Shown here one piece after another: positions 47,558-56,085 of a stretch of 64,000 nt of DNA. Both the position numbers and the translations under genes were made by a program. The stretch is taken from NCBI GenBank assembly GCA_024635855.1, contig JAGXHZ010000046.1:62001-126000 (forward strand). The letters are read 5' to 3'. This stretch comes from Sulfuricurvum sp. (GTDB lineage: Bacteria > Campylobacterota > Campylobacteria > Campylobacterales > Sulfurimonadaceae). The notes beneath the pieces are model-generated. The model worked only from the letters and a program-made list of their open reading frames with translations. It did no database searches and was not told the DNA's origin. The first letter of the stretch is position 1. Each line of letters begins with the position of its first letter.

Positions 47558-48826
47558 ATGCGCCAAACCATTACTGAAAAAATATTCTCCGAGCACGTTG
47601 GACGTACCGTATACGCGGGTGAAATCGTCCGTTCCCCTATCGATATGGTTATCGGTAACGACATTACGACCCCTATCTCGATCAAAGCATTCGAAGATTC
47701 AGGTGCGACTAAACTTGCGAATCCTGAGGGATTCTCAATCGTCCTTGATCACTTTATCCCCGCCAAAGATATCGCTTCCGCCAACCAAGCACGTATCAGC
47801 CGTGATTTCGCTAAAAAATATCAGATGAAACACTTTTTCGACGAAAAAGATATGGGAATCGAACACGCTCTTCTTCCGGAAAAAGGGTTGGTCATTCCGG
47901 GTGATGTCATCATCGGTGCCGATTCGCATACCTGTACGCATGGAGCATTAGGGGCTTTCTCCACAGGGATGGGTTCAACTGACCTTGCATTTGCCATGAT
48001 CACAGGAGGAAACTGGTTTAAAGTCCCTGAATCGATCAAAGTCATATTGAGCGGTAAGCCGGGAAAATACACTACGGGTAAAGATATTATTTTGGAGATT
48101 ATCCGTATGATCGGGGTGGATGGCGCGCTATACCGCACTCTCGAATTTACCGGAAGCACGATCCCTTACCTCAGTATGGATGACCGTTTCAGTATGTGTA
48201 ATATGGCAATCGAAGCGGGGGCAAAAAGCGGCATCGTCGCGTATGACGAAATCACGGCGGAATTCCTCGCCGATAAGCCGCTTGCTCGCGAACCAAAAAT
48301 TTATCATTCTGACGACGACGCAACCTACGTTCAAATCCTTGAAATCGATGTGGCCAATCTCGAACCGGTTATCGCGTATCCGTTCTTACCCTCCAACGGA
48401 CACAGCCTCACCCAAGCCGTCAGTGACAACATCAAAATCGATCAAGCTTTTATCGGAAGCTGTACGAACGGTCGCTTGTCTGACCTTAAAATTGCCGCTG
48501 AGATCCTCAAAGGCAAACGTGTTCACCCCGACGTCCGTCTTATCGTCACACCGGGGACACAGAGAATCGTCCGTGAAGCAACCAAAGCGGGATATATCGA
48601 CATCATCATCGATGCGGGCGGGGTCGTTTCTAACCCAACCTGCGGTGCATGTTTGGGCGGATATATGGGAATTTTAGGAGATAACGAAGTGGCCGTTGCA
48701 ACGACCAACCGTAACTTCGTGGGACGTATGGGTTCACGCAGCTCCAAAGTTTACCTTGCCAACTCTGCCGTGGCTGCGGCTTCGGCAATTACGGGCTATA
48801 TCACCGACCCTGCATCCATTCAATAA
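47558..48826 (+). CDS. leuC: 3-isopropylmalate dehydratase large subunit
   Basis: A 422-residue aconitase-family protein. The Fe-S cysteines lie in GSCTNGRLSDL and GACLGGYMG (CGACLGG). The DHFIPAKD and GADSHTCTHGALGAFSTGMGSTD segments are shared with LeuC/homoaconitase. At 422 residues it is the short, archaeal-type form found in many Campylobacterota; the alternative is homoaconitase or methylmalate isomerase. It isomerises 2- to 3-isopropylmalate in leucine synthesis and needs a separate LeuD, which is not adjacent. An AAAAGG site precedes the ATG. Confidence 0.93.
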   Translation: MRQTITEKIFSEHVGRTVYAGEIVRSPIDMVIGNDITTPISIKAFEDSGATKLANPEGFSIVLDHFIPAKDIASANQARISRDFAKKYQMKHFFDEKDMGIEHALLPEKGLVIPGDVIIGADSHTCTHGALGAFSTGMGSTDLAFAMITGGNWFKVPESIKVILSGKPGKYTTGKDIILEIIRMIGVDGALYRTLEFTGSTIPYLSMDDRFSMCNMAIEAGAKSGIVAYDEITAEFLADKPLAREPKIYHSDDDATYVQILEIDVANLEPVIAYPFLPSNGHSLTQAVSDNIKIDQAFIGSCTNGRLSDLKIAAEILKGKRVHPDVRLIVTPGTQRIVREATKAGYIDIIIDAGGVVSNPTCGACLGGYMGILGDNEVAVATTNRNFVGRMGSRSSKVYLANSAVAAASAITGYITDPASIQ

Positions 48827-48850
48827 TATCTTAATCGTAAGGAGAGGTTC

Positions 48851-49312
48851 ATGCGTTCATTCACACTTGCCGCTGTATTATTTTTAGCTTCTAGCTTAAA
48901 TGCTTTGGATTTCGGTTCACTCATGCAAAGCGTAACACCCGTTGCCCAAAGTGCAACACCTACGGTCGATGCCTCTTTGAGTTCTAATCCTCTTATCAAA
49001 AATCTCACTACTACACTTGGGGTCACTCCGACCCAAGCAATCGGCGGAACCGCGGCTATCATCAATGATGCCAAAGGAAATATGAAGCCTGCGGATTTTA
49101 CCGAGCTTACCAAACAAATGCCTCAGGCCGGAACTTTACTCGGTGCGGCACCCTCAGGGATGCTAGCCCTTGGCAACGTAACATCCCAATTCTCTTTTTT
49201 AGGGATGGATGCTTCAATGATCACAAAATTTTCACCTTTGGTACTCCAATACCTCCAAAGCGGTACAACTCCGGGAATGGATAAAATCCTCGCCACCGCA
49301 TTTGCTCAATAA
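48851..49312 (+). CDS. DUF2780-like secreted protein
   Basis: 153 residues with a signal peptide (FTLAAVLFLASSLNA). The NPLIKNLTTTLGVTPTQAIGGTAAIINDAKG and FSFLGMDASMITKFSPLVLQYLQS segments match the DUF2780/VcgC-like family of secreted helical proteins with unknown role. AAGGAG lies six bases before the ATG. The stop shares a base with the mobA start (TAATG), so the two are co-translated, but no functional link is evident. Confidence 0.75.
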   Translation: MRSFTLAAVLFLASSLNALDFGSLMQSVTPVAQSATPTVDASLSSNPLIKNLTTTLGVTPTQAIGGTAAIINDAKGNMKPADFTELTKQMPQAGTLLGAAPSGMLALGNVTSQFSFLGMDASMITKFSPLVLQYLQSGTTPGMDKILATAFAQ

Positions 49313-49893
49313 TGTTTTCTCTCTCTTGTGTTCTCTTTGCAGGTGGTAAAAGTTCTCGCATGGGGGAAGATAAATCTCTCCTCCCTTTTGGCGGCTACAC
49401 TACCCTCACAGAGTTTCAATATACGCGCTTAAAAAGGATTTTTAGTCGAGTCTGTATCTCGACAAAAAATCGGAATAAATTTGACTTTGACGGTGACTTT
49501 ATCCTCGATCCCATCTCTGCCGACTTTGCACCGACAGCGGGGTTTGTAAGTGCGCTAAGAGCATTGGAAGATGAGCGAATAATGGTGTTGAGTGTCGATA
49601 CTCCGTTTGTGGATGAGAGAGTATTTCAGACCCTGATCGATGCCGATTCGCCAGAACTTGATGCGGTAATCGCCCGAACAAGCGAGGGGAACCACCCGAT
49701 ATGCGGTATATACCATCGCTCTTTATTGGAAGATTTTGAACGTATGTTAACTGATGGAGATCACCGCTTAGGGAAACTGCTCGCCTCTTCCCACACCCGC
49801 TTTGTCGATTTTACCGACGAAGCACCCTTTAGCAACCTCAACCATCCTCACGAATACCAAGAAGCACTCGAACGTTTCACTGCTCGTCCATGA
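49312..49893 (+). CDS. mobA: Molybdenum cofactor guanylyltransferase
   Basis: 193 residues. The nucleotidyltransferase loop LFAGGKSSRMGEDKSLLPFG opens the protein. A DPISADFAPTAGFVSALRAL segment and LSVDTPFVDE (metal-binding D) complete the MobA/GlmU-type fold. It attaches GMP to molybdopterin to make the MGD cofactor used by DMSO-reductase-family enzymes, such as the one encoded at 58394. It is co-translated with the DUF2780 gene upstream and overlaps the phosphoesterase gene downstream by 4 nt. Confidence 0.92.
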   Translation: MFSLSCVLFAGGKSSRMGEDKSLLPFGGYTTLTEFQYTRLKRIFSRVCISTKNRNKFDFDGDFILDPISADFAPTAGFVSALRALEDERIMVLSVDTPFVDERVFQTLIDADSPELDAVIARTSEGNHPICGIYHRSLLEDFERMLTDGDHRLGKLLASSHTRFVDFTDEAPFSNLNHPHEYQEALERFTARP

Positions 49894-51002
49894 AACCTCT
49901 TTTTCCGCTGATCATCACCCTCTTTTTTAGCATGGTGCACTATTTGGGATATACCCGTATAATTCGCCATTTACATGTATCCGCGAGAACAAAAACAGTG
50001 TTCAAAATCCTGTTGATCCTCAACATGATCGGCATTATCGGCTATCTCCTCAGCCGCTACCTCTTCAGCCCTCCCAAAACCCTCTATTTTATCCTCTCAT
50101 TAAGCATCGGAGTCGGCTTCATCCTTTTTCTCAGCATTGTATTGTATGAATTGCTCCATTTTTTACAGCGCCGTATCCCGTTTGATCCACAAAAAAGGGC
50201 ATTCTTTAAACGCTCCAGCGATTTGGGTTTTTTAGGATTAGGGAGTGCTTATTTTTCAGCAGCGGTGATCGAGGGGTCCAAAGATCCCATAGCCACCTTT
50301 GTCACGGTAGAGCAAAACCGTTTTGATGGCAAATCCTACCGTATTGTCCAAATCAGCGATATGCACATCGGCGGACTGATTGACCGTGAATTTGTTGCCA
50401 AAAGTGTTACCATGGTAAATGCGCTGCAACCCGATCTTGTCTGCATCACAGGTGATCTCTCCGATGCCCACATCGATCAGATCAAAGAGGCGGTTGATGA
50501 GTTACGCCAGCTCAAAAGCCGGTTCGGTACCTATTACGTCGTGGGCAATCATGAATATTTTCACTCTCTGGAAAGCACCGTCGCTCATCTCAAGGCACTG
50601 GGTATTCATGTCCTCGAAAACCGCTCCACGCTAATCAATGGAGATTTTTACATCGTGGGGGTTTATGATCTCTTTGGGTTTAGGGCACTCCATCATCTCC
50701 CCGATATTGCTCAAGCAGCACAGGGGATTCCTCACAATACCCCGACATTGCTCTTAGCCCATCAACCCAAATATGTCGATTATTTAGGTGATTTCACCCC
50801 TTCACTGATTCTCAGCGGACATACACACGGCGGGCAAATCTGGCCTTTTCACTATTTGGTAAAACTGGTACAGCCCTATCTCAAAGGTCTCTATACACTA
50901 GGAGATAATCACCATATCTATGTCAACAGCGGCATAGGTTTTTGGGGTCCTCCGATGAGGCTTGGCTCCAACGCCGAAATTACCTGTATTAGTTGGTCAT
51001 AA
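49890..51002 (+). CDS. Membrane-anchored metallophosphoesterase (YaeI-like)
   Basis: 370 residues with four N-terminal hydrophobic helices (to about residue 120) and a calcineurin-like phosphoesterase domain. Metal motifs in order: QISDMHIGG, CITGDLSD, VGNHEYFHS, LLAHQP and LSGHTHGGQIWP. YaeI-like enzymes of this type are membrane-associated; their substrates are mostly lipids or unknown. It overlaps mobA by 4 nt, but that pairing is probably only transcriptional. Convergent with the next gene. Confidence 0.85.
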   Translation: MKPLFPLIITLFFSMVHYLGYTRIIRHLHVSARTKTVFKILLILNMIGIIGYLLSRYLFSPPKTLYFILSLSIGVGFILFLSIVLYELLHFLQRRIPFDPQKRAFFKRSSDLGFLGLGSAYFSAAVIEGSKDPIATFVTVEQNRFDGKSYRIVQISDMHIGGLIDREFVAKSVTMVNALQPDLVCITGDLSDAHIDQIKEAVDELRQLKSRFGTYYVVGNHEYFHSLESTVAHLKALGIHVLENRSTLINGDFYIVGVYDLFGFRALHHLPDIAQAAQGIPHNTPTLLLAHQPKYVDYLGDFTPSLILSGHTHGGQIWPFHYLVKLVQPYLKGLYTLGDNHHIYVNSGIGFWGPPMRLGSNAEITCISWS

Positions 51003-51005
51003 CGT

Positions 51006-51887
51006 TTACTCTTCCGCACACTTTTTGCACGGCTCTTTCTCACTTTTGCGGACCAAATAAATAAATACTGCAAAAACAAGGAGTAAAAAGGCTAACGCGG
51101 CAATCAAAGTCGATGCATACGGCAAGTCTTTATAATCGTGGAGAGCGATTTTAAAGACTACCAGCAACGCTTCAATCAACAATGCAATAATAATCGATAC
51201 TGAAAAGTTCAGAAGCGTTTTCGCATTAAATGCATCACTTACATGCTGTGTACGAGGTAATACCTCTTGTTCGAAAATCGTTTTTCCCAAATCGTATACC
51301 GCAAGACCTAAAGTCAAAGCAATAATCGGCTTAAACACCGTATCCATACTCAGCGGTTCTGCTCCGAAAATATATCCTCCAAACGTATAAAAGCCGTACA
51401 ATACGACAAAGACTCCAAAAAAGAGGAGCCCGCCGCCGATAACTGCGTAGGAGGAACGATTGATCTGCTTGAAAACATCATTTTTCTCGATGAGATCAAA
51501 CCGTTCTAACAATTTACGTACCCGAAAATCTAAAAAGAGATACCCTTCTGAAACGGCATAAACCACCGTAATGCACAAATGACCCGTTGCCGTTGAGATA
51601 TAGGGTTCACTTACATGGTACCCTTTTTGAATCGCCACCTCATCGACCAAATACGTGCGATCAACTCCTGCGTGATGTCCCTCTTCGCGGTCGGCGTAAA
51701 TATTAGGTGAATTTTGAACAAATCCCTCATCGCATTGATACACCAGCTCCAAACTCGGAAACGTTTTATAAAGCCGTTCTGCGAGTTGTACGTTGAAGGT
51801 TTTTAAACTAACTCTACCTAAAGATGTAAGAATAAATTTTTCGATCAACGGGGCATTGGCAGCGTAACTTCGTACTAAATTTTGCAT
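51006..51887 (-). CDS. PDC-sensor-like membrane protein
   Basis: 293 residues. The N-terminal half (about 1-130) looks like a Cache/PDC sensor: LERLYKTFPSLELVYQCDEG, GVDRTYLVDEVAIQKGYHVSEPYISTATGHLCITVVYAV and a following FRVRKLLE. The second half has about four membrane helices and ends in CKKCAEE. No signalling output domain is attached, and there is no N-terminal signal or helix before the PDC part, so its orientation is unclear. I recognise only the sensor likeness. It stands alone. Confidence 0.65.
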   Translation of the reverse strand: MQNLVRSYAANAPLIEKFILTSLGRVSLKTFNVQLAERLYKTFPSLELVYQCDEGFVQNSPNIYADREEGHHAGVDRTYLVDEVAIQKGYHVSEPYISTATGHLCITVVYAVSEGYLFLDFRVRKLLERFDLIEKNDVFKQINRSSYAVIGGGLLFFGVFVVLYGFYTFGGYIFGAEPLSMDTVFKPIIALTLGLAVYDLGKTIFEQEVLPRTQHVSDAFNAKTLLNFSVSIIIALLIEALLVVFKIALHDYKDLPYASTLIAALAFLLLVFAVFIYLVRKSEKEPCKKCAEE

Positions 51888-51968
51888 CTGTTCCCCTTAA
51901 TATTAATTTTTTTTGATTTTTTTATAAAGTCTTGCCCTGTACTGTAGTCATCAGCACAAAGCAATTCT

Positions 51969-52073
51969 ATGAAACTTGAAGGAGGTTATGAGCATTTTGG
52001 AATTACGTGCTATCCTTTAGCTCCACCAAAATCTCATGACAAAACTATAGCCCATTTTTTATTCTCATTATGA
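51969..52073 (+). other. Possible 34-codon ORF in the 254-bp gap before moaC
   Basis: Gap 51888-52141 is otherwise empty AT-rich DNA. An ATG at 51969 opens MKLEGGYEHFGITCYPLAPP and 14 more codons to TGA. No Shine-Dalgarno precedes it, while an AAGGAGG lies inside it. It could be a gene remnant or part of a structured moaC leader. I could not match it to a molybdenum-cofactor riboswitch by eye. Confidence 0.2.
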
Positions 52074-52141
52074 TTATTTTTTAATCACTCTCCAATTTAC
52101 CCCTCTTAGCTATAATAATGAAAATACTACACAATAGAGAA

Positions 52142-52630
52142 ATGATGAAGTTAACCCATCTCGATGAACGCGACCGTCCTAAAATGGTAGATGTTTCCGA
52201 TAAAACGACCACCTCACGCATTGCGGTTGCCAGTGGACTCATTACGATGAGCCAAGCCGCCTTTGATGCGGTCATTACCCAAACCGCTAAAAAAGGGCCG
52301 GTGCTCCAAACCGCAGTTATTGCCGCAATCATGGGGACAAAAAAAACCAGTGATCTTATCCCGATGTGCCATCCCCTTAATCTCAGCGGAGTAAACTGTG
52401 ATATAGAGGAACTCCATGCTCTTCCGGGTTTTAAACTTACGGTCACGGCAAAGCTCAGTGGACAAACGGGTGTGGAGATGGAAGCCCTTACCGGAACCAG
52501 TATAGGATTGCTTACCATTTATGATATGCTCAAAGCTATTGATAAATCGATGGTGATAGGGCCTATTCAACTTGAAACCAAATCAGGAGGCAAAAGTGGT
52601 GATTATCAACGAAGAAACGAAGAAGCTTGA
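52142..52630 (+). CDS. moaC: Cyclic pyranopterin monophosphate synthase
   Basis: MoaC converts the MoaA product to cyclic pyranopterin monophosphate in molybdenum cofactor synthesis. From ATG 52142 it is 162 residues, the normal size; the frame extends to 52118, but [18 protein letters not shown] is the usual beginning. [17 protein letters not shown] and [22 protein letters not shown] are the family signatures, including the catalytic Lys and Asp. It overlaps the DUF493 gene. With mobA nearby, it supplies cofactor for the molybdoenzyme operon at 53932-62438. Confidence 0.95.
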   Translation: MMKLTHLDERDRPKMVDVSDKTTTSRIAVASGLITMSQAAFDAVITQTAKKGPVLQTAVIAAIMGTKKTSDLIPMCHPLNLSGVNCDIEELHALPGFKLTVTAKLSGQTGVEMEALTGTSIGLLTIYDMLKAIDKSMVIGPIQLETKSGGKSGDYQRRNEEA

Positions 52631-52865
52631 ATTAGAATACCCTTGTAACTGGTGCTATAAAGTTGTTGCCTATGAACGAGCGGGGATAGAGATTGCCGCA
52701 CTGGAGATCTTCTGCGAAAGAGAGTATTCACTAAATCCCTCAAAAGCGAGTAGCAACGGTAAATACATCAGCATGAACTTAGAATTGTTAGTCCATAATG
52801 AAGAGGAACGAACCTATTTTTTCGAAACGCTTAAAGCGCACCCCCATATTAAAATGGTGTTATAA
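52596..52865 (+). CDS. DUF493 (YbeD-like) family protein
   Basis: An 89-residue cytoplasmic protein. [17 protein letters not shown] at the start and [19 protein letters not shown] in the middle fit the ferredoxin-like fold of DUF493/YbeD. A textbook AGGAGG at 52585-52590 lies five bases before GTG 52596 (a second GTG follows), making it a better start than TTG 52572. It overlaps moaC by 35 nt. YbeD-like proteins are linked loosely to lipoate metabolism elsewhere; no such gene is here. Confidence 0.78.
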   Translation: MVIINEETKKLELEYPCNWCYKVVAYERAGIEIAALEIFCEREYSLNPSKASSNGKYISMNLELLVHNEEERTYFFETLKAHPHIKMVL

Positions 52866-52874
52866 AGGAAATTC

Positions 52875-53924
52875 ATGAATCTCGAAACCCTTAAACGTGA
52901 TATCAAAACCCACTATAAATCTCTTCACGATACCAATGTCGAAACAAAAGTAAACAGCGTAATCAATGAGTTAGAGAGTGAGTTTTCACTTAAGCCTAGC
53001 CTTCTCACCCTCCAAGAACTGAAAACATTGACCGGTGCTATTTTGGAAGAGGAAACACTCTCTTTGCATGATGAGCTCGAAGAGTTAATGGCTCAGAAGG
53101 AGCGCATTGAACGTCTTATTCACCGTAAAAGTGATGAGTTACAACATCTTAAATATACCCTTTTTGATACGTTTGAGAAAATGTTCGGGCATGAAGAAGA
53201 GACTCTTGAAAAGCTCCATCAAATCAAAGTTCAGTCGGTTGATCTCCTTGATATTCTAGAAGAGATGGTAGAGAGTGCCATTATTACCACGCTAGAGAGA
53301 GGCTCGGATATCGAAGAGACTCTTCATGAAATCATCAAAGAGATTACGTTTGAAACCCTAAACGCTAATGTCCTAAATGCTGTCCGTATTCGTCGTATCC
53401 TCTCTAGTATCCTCCAAAGTGCACTAAACTTGGCAGAAGCCACCCCGAACCAAGCCGATACTATTTTACGAGGTACCCTACTCGGTATCCGTTCAGCACT
53501 CTACAAATCAATTCAAAAATTCCATCAATATCTCCTCTACGTTCCTGAAGAGGTTAAAGCCCTTTATCGTGACGAATATAAGACCATTGAAGAAGAACTC
53601 GATCATATCGATACTCTCTTTGCTCAAGTGATCCACTCCCTGAGCAATCGCAATTCATCTGCTATGATAGCGCGGTTAGAAAACATCAGTAACGATATCC
53701 GTTTCGATATCGAAGAGATCAAACACCTCTCAAAAGAGACGGTAGAGCTCTTACGAAATCGTCTCTCAAAACTTACCCGCGGAGTAACAGAACAGGGGAA
53801 TAAGCTTCTGAAGTCTAAATCGGCTCAAGAAGCTAAAGCTATGGGTGTACGCGCTTGGAGTGTTGCCAAATCAGCAATGAACGGTGCCATTAAAGGGGCT
53901 AAAGAGGTTATCGATAAAAAGTAG
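52875..53924 (+). CDS. Long helical (coiled-coil) protein, unknown
   Basis: A 349-residue, nearly all-helical cytoplasmic protein that I do not recognise. Charged coiled-coil segments occur at about 65-105 (LSLHDELEELMAQKERIERL) and 225-300 (YKTIEEELDHIDTLFAQVIHSL). The C-terminal 40 residues are basic with small residues (MGVRAWSVAKSAMNGAIKGAKE) and may form an amphipathic, membrane- or DNA-touching helix. AAGGA precedes the ATG. It is 9 bp behind the DUF493 gene and convergent with the ferredoxin gene. Confidence 0.65.
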   Translation: MNLETLKRDIKTHYKSLHDTNVETKVNSVINELESEFSLKPSLLTLQELKTLTGAILEEETLSLHDELEELMAQKERIERLIHRKSDELQHLKYTLFDTFEKMFGHEEETLEKLHQIKVQSVDLLDILEEMVESAIITTLERGSDIEETLHEIIKEITFETLNANVLNAVRIRRILSSILQSALNLAEATPNQADTILRGTLLGIRSALYKSIQKFHQYLLYVPEEVKALYRDEYKTIEEELDHIDTLFAQVIHSLSNRNSSAMIARLENISNDIRFDIEEIKHLSKETVELLRNRLSKLTRGVTEQGNKLLKSKSAQEAKAMGVRAWSVAKSAMNGAIKGAKEVIDKK

Positions 53925-53931
53925 TCTTTTT

Positions 53932-55020
53932 CTACATATCCCGCGCTAACGTAAACATATTGGCGTTACTTTTCATAAAGCTCGCACAGCGATCACAGAC
54001 GGGATCGCCCCCTTTATAAGGGTAAGGGCAGCGACACTCATGACACGTTACCATCTCATAATGAACCAGTTGTTCGGAGCGTTCATACGCAATACTTACC
54101 AAATCAAATCCCTCTTTAGCTGTGATCGCCTTAGGCTTACAAATATCCTCACAAATACCGCATCCGATACATTTTCCCTGTGAGAAATATATCCCCTGTT
54201 TATCACTGGTCGGGAATAGTGCATCCGTAGGGCAAAACTGCGTACAGTCCCCGCAGTTGGTACAGGTATCAAAATTGATCTGTTTATTAAAAAATAGTGG
54301 AGTGCTTTCTGGAAATTGCGTTGTCTCCAACTCTGTAACCATCTCTTTGAGGGAGTTTTTAAGCAATATTCGCTTCAACGGCATCTTCTGATCCGGAAGT
54401 TTGTGATGTGCCGTTGTCATAGAAATATGATTTACCGAACCTTCGGAAAGAGACTCTTTTACTTTCTCAAATCCCTTACGGAAAAGGGCACGGCGCCCCG
54501 ATTCTTCCTCTTTCTCTTCAATGCTCTCAATCCTATGAGGGCTTTGAATCGTCTCTAAAAATCGGTTTGTCCCCTCAATTTTTTCACGAATTGAACCTTC
54601 CAATACTCCGTTTGTATTTAGAATACACCCTGCACAATGGCTCACATCACATGTAACATTCTTCCCGCTTCGCAAAGCCATTACCGCGAAATGTTCAACA
54701 TCAAATACACCCAAACACGGAGTGGTTACTTTGCAGGATAGGATTGGGGTTTCCTCACTATGCTGATAGGTCGCGGCGTATCCATTAGAATCGAAGCTTT
54801 CTATCTCCAAAGCTTCGGTAGGACAACTTCCGATACACCCGGCACACTCGACACACTCATTCTCAAACAAAGTTAATTTGTTTCGTACAATATGAAATGC
54901 TCCCTTGGGGCAAATATCGATGCAAAGGGTGCAATCGTTATGGTAATACTCATTTCTAAGACAACGTGTCGCCGTATAACTAAAAAGATTGCTTTTTTGA
55001 ACGAAATTGATATTACCCAT
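53932..55020 (-). CDS. Cytoplasmic multi-[4Fe-4S] ferredoxin protein
   Basis: 362 residues from ATG 55020 (AAGGA seven bases upstream; the frame is open to 55056). Four ferredoxin motifs: CTLCIDICPKGAF and CVECAGCIGSCPTEAL near the N-terminus, CTNCGDCTQFCPTDALF and CIGCGICEDICKPKAI near the C-terminus. A possible zinc site CHECRCPYPYKGGDPVCDRC ends the protein. Between the pairs lies a domain with CxGxF and HCAGC. No signal peptide. It is the last gene of the molybdoenzyme operon, overlapping the TorD gene by 8 nt. It may aid maturation or electron supply; this is inference. Confidence 0.82.
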   Translation of the reverse strand: MGNINFVQKSNLFSYTATRCLRNEYYHNDCTLCIDICPKGAFHIVRNKLTLFENECVECAGCIGSCPTEALEIESFDSNGYAATYQHSEETPILSCKVTTPCLGVFDVEHFAVMALRSGKNVTCDVSHCAGCILNTNGVLEGSIREKIEGTNRFLETIQSPHRIESIEEKEEESGRRALFRKGFEKVKESLSEGSVNHISMTTAHHKLPDQKMPLKRILLKNSLKEMVTELETTQFPESTPLFFNKQINFDTCTNCGDCTQFCPTDALFPTSDKQGIYFSQGKCIGCGICEDICKPKAITAKEGFDLVSIAYERSEQLVHYEMVTCHECRCPYPYKGGDPVCDRCASFMKSNANMFTLARDM

Positions 55021-55582
55021 TTGCGGATCCTTGTACCAAATACTCATAATCTGCACTCAAAAATTCAACGAGAAAGTCACACATATCGCGATAGAACGGA
55101 GTGTCTGCCATACTCTTCATCCCCATCATATAAGGGATAACCCAAGGAAAAATATGTTGATCTAAAAATTCAAATTGTGACTTTTCTTCATTCCGGTAGA
55201 CCAAGGTTTGCATAAAGGCCAATTCGATCCCCAAATGATCCGGTGCCATAATCTGTGTTTGATCCATATTAACTTCGAATCCATGGGTAAAATAAAATGC
55301 CATAACAGGATTTTGTAGCCCCACAAGTGTTTCATTCTTAGCATCTAGAACAAATGATTCCACCGGTTGGGTATTGAGGATATACATTGAGGTATAGTCG
55401 GTATTGAGTTGATCATAGAGTGTTTCAATATCTGTTGCCAGTACCCACTCTTTTGTCTCTTCACCGATAATCTCTAACAATTCCGTATTGCTTTTGAGAT
55501 CATTGATAAAACGACGATCTGGGATATCACTCATAACACGAGATAAAAAAGCATAGATGTAGAGACGATATTCATTATTCAT
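55013..55582 (-). CDS. TorD/DmsD-family molybdoenzyme chaperone
   Basis: 189 residues, all-helical. The YLYAFLSRVMSDIPD-like opening (RLYIYAFLSRVMS), DYTSMYILNTQ and DHLGIELAFMQTLVYR (E/P-x-x-H-x-x-E/L region) and the HIFPWVI segment are typical of the TorD family. Such chaperones bind the Tat signal of a partner molybdoenzyme and help cofactor loading before export. The catalytic subunit three genes upstream has a Tat signal, making it the likely client. Separated from that block by 101 bp with two hairpins. Confidence 0.88.
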   Translation of the reverse strand: MNNEYRLYIYAFLSRVMSDIPDRRFINDLKSNTELLEIIGEETKEWVLATDIETLYDQLNTDYTSMYILNTQPVESFVLDAKNETLVGLQNPVMAFYFTHGFEVNMDQTQIMAPDHLGIELAFMQTLVYRNEEKSQFEFLDQHIFPWVIPYMMGMKSMADTPFYRDMCDFLVEFLSADYEYLVQGSANG

Positions 55583-55657
55583 TGGTAATCCTGAAAAAAA
55601 GTAAGGGATTGTGTCATATGAGGACTTTGAGACAGCAAAGTTTAGAGCATTAAGCTT

Positions 55658-55675
55658 CTAACCCAAAAGGGTTAG
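55658..55675 (-). terminator. Hairpin between the enzyme genes and torD-like gene
   Basis: CTAACCC and GGGTTAG form a 7-bp stem around a 4-nt loop, in the 101-bp gap after the gene at 55684. No long T-run follows, so partial termination or RNA protection is more likely than a full stop. Confidence 0.45.
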
Positions 55676-55677
55676 AG

Positions 55678-55695
55678 GGGTGTTTATAAACACCC
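55678..55695. repeat. 18-bp perfect palindrome over a stop codon
   Basis: GGGTGTTTA followed at once by its reverse complement TAAACACCC; it includes the TAA stop of the 55684 gene. Together with the adjacent hairpin it forms a structured segment at this operon junction. Confidence 0.5.
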
Positions 55696-56085
55696 TTTGA
55701 AGAACGATTTCTTCGGTGGAGGCGGAGATTTAAATTCCGTTGCCATAATCGTATTGGTCGCTTCATCAAGTGTACCGAGAACAACAACACCGTTTTTATT
55801 GATCCCTTCACGCATTTCTGCGAGTTTCAATTTCGTGGTATCGATTGTATACACTTTTCCCGTATTGTGTTGATAAAGGGCATACTTTGCCTCTTTTGTC
55901 GTCACCCCGGCTTCGGTTTTACGAAAACAGCCATCTGAACCGCACACATAGTTTTCCAAATAACAATCGGCAAATGCACCTTGAGCGGCACATCCAGGAG
56001 TAGTTAAAAGCCCTTCGAACTCTTCAGGTTCGTTAGCAAATGCACTGAATACCAATGCTGCACAAAGCAATGCAACTTTTTTCAT
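55684..56085 (-). CDS. Small secreted Cys-containing protein of the molybdoenzyme operon, unknown
   Basis: 133 residues with a signal peptide (VALLCAALVFSAFA). Mature Cys residues lie in TTPGCAAQGAFADCYLENYV and CGSDGCFRK, with one more at the C-terminus (FFKGCL). The remainder is a beta-like domain, YALYQHNTGKVYTIDTTKL. Not recognised. The ATG shares one base with the stop of the gamma-subunit gene, so it is likely made together with the enzyme, perhaps as an extra periplasmic subunit or assembly factor. Confidence 0.68.
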   Translation of the reverse strand: MKKVALLCAALVFSAFANEPEEFEGLLTTPGCAAQGAFADCYLENYVCGSDGCFRKTEAGVTTKEAKYALYQHNTGKVYTIDTTKLKLAEMREGINKNGVVVLGTLDEATNTIMATEFKSPPPPKKSFFKGCL

